From an uncultured Mycoplasmatota bacterium (lineage in GTDB: Bacteria; Bacillota_I; Bacilli_A; RF39; UBA660), in the NCBI GenBank assembly GCA_947056845.1, contig CAMSCJ010000014.1:1-49594 (forward strand): a stretch of 49,594 nucleotides of DNA, written 5' to 3'. Of the stretch, positions 44,918 to 49,594 are shown piece after piece; position 1 is the first letter of the stretch; each line of letters opens with the position of its first letter. The notes below the pieces were generated by a model that saw only the letters and a program-made list of their open reading frames with translations, had not been told where the DNA came from and made no database searches. Both the position numbers and the translations under genes were made by a program.

Positions 44918-45832
44918 ATGTCTAGGGTGGCAGTTATTATTCCTTGTTATAATGAAGAAAAAACAATTGGAAGTGTTATTGATAGTATTAGAGAACAAAT
45001 TCCTACTTGTCAGGTTTTTGTTGGGAATAATAATTCGACTGATAATACAGTTAAGGTTAGTTTAGAACATCAAGCAATCGTAAAAAGAATTCATAAACAG
45101 GGAAAAGGCAATGTAATCAGAAAGCTTTTTGCAACGATAGATGCGGATATATATGTTATGGTTGATGGTGACGCTACATACGATGTTAGTAGATTGCCAG
45201 AAATGCTTAGTTATATTGAGAGAGATGATTATGATATTGTTGTTGGAAATAGGTTAGCTACGACATATTTTAAAGAAAACAAACGTAAATTTCATAATAC
45301 TGGTAATAAGGTTGTTAATAAATTTATTAATTTCTTATTTAAGGGTAATGTTTCGGATACGATGTCTGGTTTTAGAGTGATGAGTAAGCGTTTTGTTAAG
45401 TCTCTTCCTATTTTAGATAGTGGTTTTGGAATTGAAACAGAAATGACTATTTATATTTTACACAAAGGTTTTGCTTTAAAAGAAATACCAATTAAGTATA
45501 CGGATAGAATCGAAGGTAGCTATTCCAAATTAAACACATTTAAGGATGGCTTTAAGGTAATGAAATTAATTATTAATCTGTTTAAAGAATATCGACCTTT
45601 ATTATTTTTTTCATTATTTTCACTAGGTTGTTTAATTTTATCAATAGGTTTGTTTATTCCTGTTTTCATTGCTTATTTAAAGACAGGATTAGCTTTAAAA
45701 TTTCCAACATTGATTGTATCAGGGGTATTATTAACGCTTTCATTAATTTTTTTTATAACAGGTTTAATTTTAGATTCTATCAAAACGAAATATAATCAAT
45801 TGACAGAAATTATAAATAATAGATATAATTAG
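44918..45832 (+). CDS. Family 2 glycosyltransferase
   Basis: This 304-aa protein has an N-terminal GT2 (GT-A fold) domain: VAVIIPCYNEEKTIGSVI, VMVDGDATYD (the DxD region), MSGFRVMSKRF and GIETEMTIY. Two C-terminal membrane helices (FFSLFSLGCLILSIGLFIP and LTLSLIFFITGLIL) anchor it, as in dolichyl/undecaprenyl-phosphate sugar synthases (DPM1/GtrB-like). It probably transfers a sugar to a lipid phosphate. GAGGTGATTAAG precedes the ATG at 44918; a GTG at 44909 would overlap the SD. Its product could feed the polytopic protein upstream. Confidence 0.88.
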   Translation: MSRVAVIIPCYNEEKTIGSVIDSIREQIPTCQVFVGNNNSTDNTVKVSLEHQAIVKRIHKQGKGNVIRKLFATIDADIYVMVDGDATYDVSRLPEMLSYIERDDYDIVVGNRLATTYFKENKRKFHNTGNKVVNKFINFLFKGNVSDTMSGFRVMSKRFVKSLPILDSGFGIETEMTIYILHKGFALKEIPIKYTDRIEGSYSKLNTFKDGFKVMKLIINLFKEYRPLLFFSLFSLGCLILSIGLFIPVFIAYLKTGLALKFPTLIVSGVLLTLSLIFFITGLILDSIKTKYNQLTEIINNRYN

Positions 45833-45844
45833 TTTTATTAGGAC

Positions 45845-45873
45845 TTGTTAGAAAATTAATTAAATGGTATAAT
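45845..45873 (+). promoter_or_regulatory. Promoter of T-box/valS operon
   Basis: TTGTTA (45845-45850), 17-nt spacer, TATAAT (45868-45873). Transcription would begin near 45880. Confidence 0.6.
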
Positions 45874-45879
45874 TTAATT

Positions 45880-46109
45880 ATATTTGAAATATTTTGAACT
45901 TGAGGAGTAAATCAATTTTAAGTTTTAAAGAGAGTTAGTGGTTGGTGGAAACTAATAATTTAATTGATTGAAGGTAGCAAGGGAATAGAACTCTTAAGTA
46001 AATAGAGAGTTACGTATCTATGCGTTAAATAAATAAGGTATAGTTTTACTATATGAAATAAGGTGGTACCACGAACAATTCGTCCTTTTAGGCGGTTGTT
46101 CTTTTTTTT
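45880..46109 (+). promoter_or_regulatory. T-box leader riboswitch
   Basis: This is a tRNA-sensing T-box. The conserved T-box sequence AAGGTGGTACCACG is at 46059-46072, with TCGTCCTTTT downstream to form the antiterminator. A competing terminator pairs GAACAATT (46073-46080) with GGTTGTTC (46094-46101) before eight T. Stem I elements include GGTTGGTGGAAACTAAT. The specifier near 45972-45977 (AAGGTAGC) could be GTA (Val) or, in another register, GGT. It precedes an HD-domain gene then valS, so Val is expected. Uncharged tRNA would favour expression. Confidence 0.88.
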
Positions 46110-46120
46110 GGAGGTAAGTT

Positions 46121-46870
46121 ATGATTGACTTAGAAAAATGTAAAAATTTATTTAGAATTTATGTGGATAATTATGATATGAATGATGATAAAATTAATTT
46201 AAAGTATTATCATACTTTTAGGGTTATGAATTTCTGTAGAGAGATTGCGAAGGATTTATATTTAGATAGTGAAGATGTAGAGATTGCTGAGTTAATTGGT
46301 TTATTACATGACATTGGTAGGTTTGAACAGATTAGAGTTTATAATACATTTATTGATAAAGATTCTATTGATCATGCTGATTATGGGGTCAACATCTTAA
46401 AAAGTGATAATTTTATTGAGAAGTTTGTTAGTGATGATACAATTCAAAATATTGTATTAGTAGCTATTTATAATCATAATAAGTTTGTTATAGAAAATGG
46501 TTTAGATGAAAAAACGCAACTATTTTGTAAAATAATAAGGGATGCCGATAAATTAGATATATTTGACAATTTTATTAAGATGGAAAATAAGATTAAACAT
46601 ACTGAAACATTCATAAGTTCAAACGTTTTAGCTTCGTTACTTAGTAATCAAACTATTAAAGATATTGATATGCAAACGGAAATGGACTATTATTTGCGTC
46701 AGGTAGGAATGTTATATGATTTGAATTTTGCATATAGCCTAAATTATATTAAACAAAATAATATTGCTAATAAATTAATTGATAGAATAATTGAAAAAAA
46801 TAATCATGAGAATGATAATTTATGTAAGATAAAGCAAAAAGTATTACAATTTATTGAAAAATCTAATTAA
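46121..46870 (+). CDS. HD-domain hydrolase
   Basis: This 249-aa protein has the HD metal-site series: His31 in YYHTFRVM, His63-Asp64 in [10 protein letters not shown], a later His in DHADYG, YNHNKF, and the final Asp in RDADKLDIF. It is a metal-dependent phosphohydrolase; the substrate is unknown (nucleotides or cyclic nucleotides are typical). GGAGGT precedes the ATG. It lies between the T-box and valS, so it is expressed with valS under Val-tRNA control, which is not a common partner. Confidence 0.85.
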   Translation: MIDLEKCKNLFRIYVDNYDMNDDKINLKYYHTFRVMNFCREIAKDLYLDSEDVEIAELIGLLHDIGRFEQIRVYNTFIDKDSIDHADYGVNILKSDNFIEKFVSDDTIQNIVLVAIYNHNKFVIENGLDEKTQLFCKIIRDADKLDIFDNFIKMENKIKHTETFISSNVLASLLSNQTIKDIDMQTEMDYYLRQVGMLYDLNFAYSLNYIKQNNIANKLIDRIIEKNNHENDNLCKIKQKVLQFIEKSN

Positions 46871-46890
46871 TTATAGAAAAGAGGGAAAAA

Positions 46891-49440
46891 ATGTTAGAAA
46901 AAAAATATGATCATAAGCTTGTTGAAGAGGAAAAATATGAAGAGTGGAAAAATAGTGGTTATTTTGCTAGTGGCGATTTAACAAAGAAGCCTTACGCGAT
47001 TGTTATACCACCACCTAATGTAACTGGTAAATTACACTTAGGTCATGCCTGGGATACTACTCTTCAGGATATAATGATTCGTTATAAGCGTATGAATGGT
47101 TTTGATTGTTTGTGGCTTCCTGGAATGGATCATGCTGGGATTGCAACACAGGCTAAAGTTGATAAACGTTTAAAAGAAATGGGTATTAAACCAAGAGAGA
47201 TGGAACGTAGTAAATGGCTTGATCACGCATGGAGCTGGAAAGATGAATATGCAAGTACAATTCATGCTCAATGGGCTAAATTAGGTTTGAGTCTTGATTA
47301 TAATAAAGAAAGATTTACACTTGATGATGGGCTTTCTAACGCAGTAAAAAAAGTGTTTGTTGATTTATATAATAAAGGATTAATTTATCGTGGGGAGAGA
47401 ATTATAAATTGGGATCCTGAGCAAATGACAGCTTTATCTACTGAGGAAGTTATTTATAAGGAAGATGAAGGTGCTTTTTATCATTTAAAATATTTTATTG
47501 AGGGTACTAATGATTATTTAGATATAGCAACAACGCGCCCTGAAACATTATTTGGAGATACAGCTGTTGCTGTTAATCCTAGTGATGATAGATATAAACA
47601 TTTAATAGGTAAGAATGTTATTTTGCCTGTTGTTAATAAACTTATTCCGATTGTAGGTGATGAGCATGCTGATCCAGAATTTGGAACAGGTGTTGTTAAA
47701 ATCACACCTGCTCATGATCCTAATGATTTTGAAGTAGGAAACCGCCATAATTTAGAGAGAATCATTGTTATTAATCCTGATGCGACGATGAATGAAAATG
47801 CTTTTCAGTATAAAGGTATGAATCGTTTTGATTGTAGAGAAAAATTGGTTCAGGATTTAAAGGATGCTAATATCTTAATTAAAATAGAGCCAATGGTTCA
47901 CTCAGTAGGTCATAGTGAAAGAAGTGATGCTGTTGTTGAACCATATTTATCAAAGCAATGGTTTGTTAAAATGCGTCCCCTTGCTGATAGAGTTTTAGAA
48001 AATCAGAAAAATAAAGATACGAAAGTTAATTTTATTCCTGAACGTTATGAGAAAACGATGAATCATTGGATGGAAATAACTTATGATTGGTGCATCTCAA
48101 GACAATTATGGTGGGGACATAGGATTCCTGCTTGGTATAGGGGTGAAGAAATTTATGTTGGAGTTGAACCACCAAAAGAGGATGGATGGGTTCAAGATTC
48201 TGATGTTTTGGATACTTGGTTTTCAAGCGCTTTATGGCCTTTTTCTACAATGGGGTGGCCTGAGGATACAGCTGATTTAAAAAGATATTATCCTAATGAT
48301 TTATTAGTAACGGGTTATGATATTATTCCTTTTTGGGTTAATAGAATGACTTTTCAGGGGTTAGAATTTACTGATAAAAGACCTTTTAAGGATTGTTTAA
48401 TTCATGGTCTTATTCGAGATAAACAAGGTAGAAAAATGAGTAAATCATTAGGTAATGGTGTTGATCCTATGGATGTCATTGAAAATTATGGTGCTGATTC
48501 ATTGCGTTATTTTTTAGCAACTTCAACGGCTAGTGGGATGGATTTAAGATATGATGAGGAAAAGGTAAAATCAACTTGGAATTTTATTAATAAATTATGG
48601 AATGCCTCAAGGTTTGTTCTTATGAATATTGGCGATTTTACTAAAGATGATTATACATTAGAAAATTTATCCATTACAGATAAATGGATCTTATCAAAGT
48701 TAAATAAAACTATTTTCAGGGTAAAAAACCACATGGAAAAATATGATTTTAATGTTGTTGGAACTGAAATTTATAATTTTGTATGGGATAATTTCTGTGA
48801 TTGGTATATTGAACTTTCTAAATTTAATATGAATAATACGACATCCTCTGTTTTAATAAAAGTATTAACTGATATTTTAAAAATGCTACATCCATTTATG
48901 CCTTATGTAACAGAAGAAATTTATTTAAAATTGCCAATTCATGATGAATCAATTATGATTTCTAATTATCCAACAGTAAATAATGATTTCGATTTTCAAA
49001 CAGATTTAGATTATATTATTGAAGTAATTAAGAGTGTTAGAAAAATCAAACAAGAAAGTCAGTTAGGTAAAGATTATTATTTAGTTTATGATGATGATAT
49101 AATTACTACTAATATTTCAATTATAAAAGATATGTTGAAATTAGAAAATATTTTATTAAAAAAAGATTTTAATTTAAATAATTTAGCAAGTATTGATTTT
49201 AATGTAGGAAAAAATATATTTACAGTTTATTATCAAAAAACAAACTCTAAAGAGGAATTAGAAAGATTAGAAAATGAAAAGATAAGATTAGAGAATTCAA
49301 TTGAACGAAGAAAAAAACTTTTAAATAATGTTAATTATGTTAATAAAGCACCAAATAATATTGTTGAAACAGAAAAATTAAATTTAGAAAAAGAGGAATT
49401 AGAATTAAAAATATTAATAGAAAAAATTAAAAATTTATAA
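46891..49440 (+). CDS. valS: Valyl-tRNA synthetase
   Basis: This 849-aa class I synthetase charges tRNA-Val. It has the HIGH signature as HLGH in [16 protein letters not shown], the CP1 editing domain ([18 protein letters not shown]), the [17 protein letters not shown] core and the KMSKS signature in [16 protein letters not shown]. The anticodon-binding helical domain follows, and a Lys/Glu-rich coiled coil (about 785-849) closes the protein, as is usual for ValS. AAGAGGG precedes the ATG. It follows the HD gene by 20 bp in the T-box operon. Confidence 0.97.
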   Translation: MLEKKYDHKLVEEEKYEEWKNSGYFASGDLTKKPYAIVIPPPNVTGKLHLGHAWDTTLQDIMIRYKRMNGFDCLWLPGMDHAGIATQAKVDKRLKEMGIKPREMERSKWLDHAWSWKDEYASTIHAQWAKLGLSLDYNKERFTLDDGLSNAVKKVFVDLYNKGLIYRGERIINWDPEQMTALSTEEVIYKEDEGAFYHLKYFIEGTNDYLDIATTRPETLFGDTAVAVNPSDDRYKHLIGKNVILPVVNKLIPIVGDEHADPEFGTGVVKITPAHDPNDFEVGNRHNLERIIVINPDATMNENAFQYKGMNRFDCREKLVQDLKDANILIKIEPMVHSVGHSERSDAVVEPYLSKQWFVKMRPLADRVLENQKNKDTKVNFIPERYEKTMNHWMEITYDWCISRQLWWGHRIPAWYRGEEIYVGVEPPKEDGWVQDSDVLDTWFSSALWPFSTMGWPEDTADLKRYYPNDLLVTGYDIIPFWVNRMTFQGLEFTDKRPFKDCLIHGLIRDKQGRKMSKSLGNGVDPMDVIENYGADSLRYFLATSTASGMDLRYDEEKVKSTWNFINKLWNASRFVLMNIGDFTKDDYTLENLSITDKWILSKLNKTIFRVKNHMEKYDFNVVGTEIYNFVWDNFCDWYIELSKFNMNNTTSSVLIKVLTDILKMLHPFMPYVTEEIYLKLPIHDESIMISNYPTVNNDFDFQTDLDYIIEVIKSVRKIKQESQLGKDYYLVYDDDIITTNISIIKDMLKLENILLKKDFNLNNLASIDFNVGKNIFTVYYQKTNSKEELERLENEKIRLENSIERRKKLLNNVNYVNKAPNNIVETEKLNLEKEELELKILIEKIKNL

Positions 49441-49464
49441 ATCTATATTTTATAAAATGGATAT

Positions 49465-49505
49465 AAAAACTACACAAAATAATAGAATATGTGTAGTTTT
49501 TTACT
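49465..49505 (+). terminator. Terminator after valS
   Basis: AAAAACTACACA (49465-49476) pairs with TGTGTAGTTTTT (49490-49501), followed by T's. The remaining 89 bp to the window end show nothing I can support. Confidence 0.75.
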
Positions 49506-49594
49506 ACATTAAAATTGTTTTAAAAAATTTATAATTATCTTATACTAAATATGCATAAATTTTTATGAAATAAATGATAATAAGAATGTATTGA

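Noticed and set aside
46121..46870. HD-domain protein as DatZ/MazZ-type partner of the PurA/PurZ-like enzyme
   Set aside because: It lies 35 kb away in a T-box/valS operon and is larger than phage DatZ. polA in the window is an ordinary housekeeping enzyme, so a Z-genome set is not supported.

Overview
The window is a stretch of chromosome from a low-GC, spore-forming-lineage Bacillota, probably an uncultured gut Bacilli/Clostridia-type organism. The evidence is strong AT richness, Spo0A with tandem 0A boxes, Shine-Dalgarno (SD) led genes, a T-box leader and family matches typical of Firmicutes. TGA is used as a stop codon by ordinary genes (for example those ending at 827, 8927, 26282 and 44852), so the Mollicutes code does not apply.

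Region 1-5975 is accessory DNA in decay. It holds a TnpV-like transposon protein, a MobC-like relaxosome protein behind an oriT-like hairpin, and a tight TetR / YoaP-type acetyltransferase / radical-SAM operon whose last gene is frameshifted. It also has two degraded small genes, a serine recombinase with an internal TGA and no C-terminal half, a 12-bp tandem repeat, five consecutive hairpins and a two-gene membrane-protein operon. Its right edge cuts through the Nudix box of a Nudix hydrolase whose remainder is read straight into adenine phosphoribosyltransferase.

Region 7.1-12.1 kb is a metabolic island: a LysR regulator divergent from a nitrilase-CoaB-like pair, facing an ASKHA-fold protein plus a PurA-family enzyme in which the catalytic Asp is Ser. 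A lone radical SAM protein with a structured 3' region follows (12.25-13.2 kb).

From 13.4 to 33 kb the genes are mostly housekeeping: cysS, mraY, a lipoprotein, pyk, polA, a cation-efflux protein, dusB-RDD-lysS, a flavin reductase, a DHH phosphoesterase, ackA and nrnA. In the 570-bp gap at 23.05-23.62 kb lies an apparent type I toxin-antitoxin module: a 25-residue hydrophobic peptide with a sequestered SD on the minus strand, facing a promoter-driven, terminator-ended antisense RNA on the plus strand.

From 33 to 49.6 kb come spo0A, a PAPS-reductase-like/GNAT/ParB-like operon (IbrA/IbrB type), a VTC/DUF4956/Cthe_2159-type surface operon, gpmI, a large polytopic membrane protein, a GT2 glycosyltransferase, and a T-box-led operon of an HD-domain protein and valS. 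No tRNA, rRNA or CRISPR array was seen.
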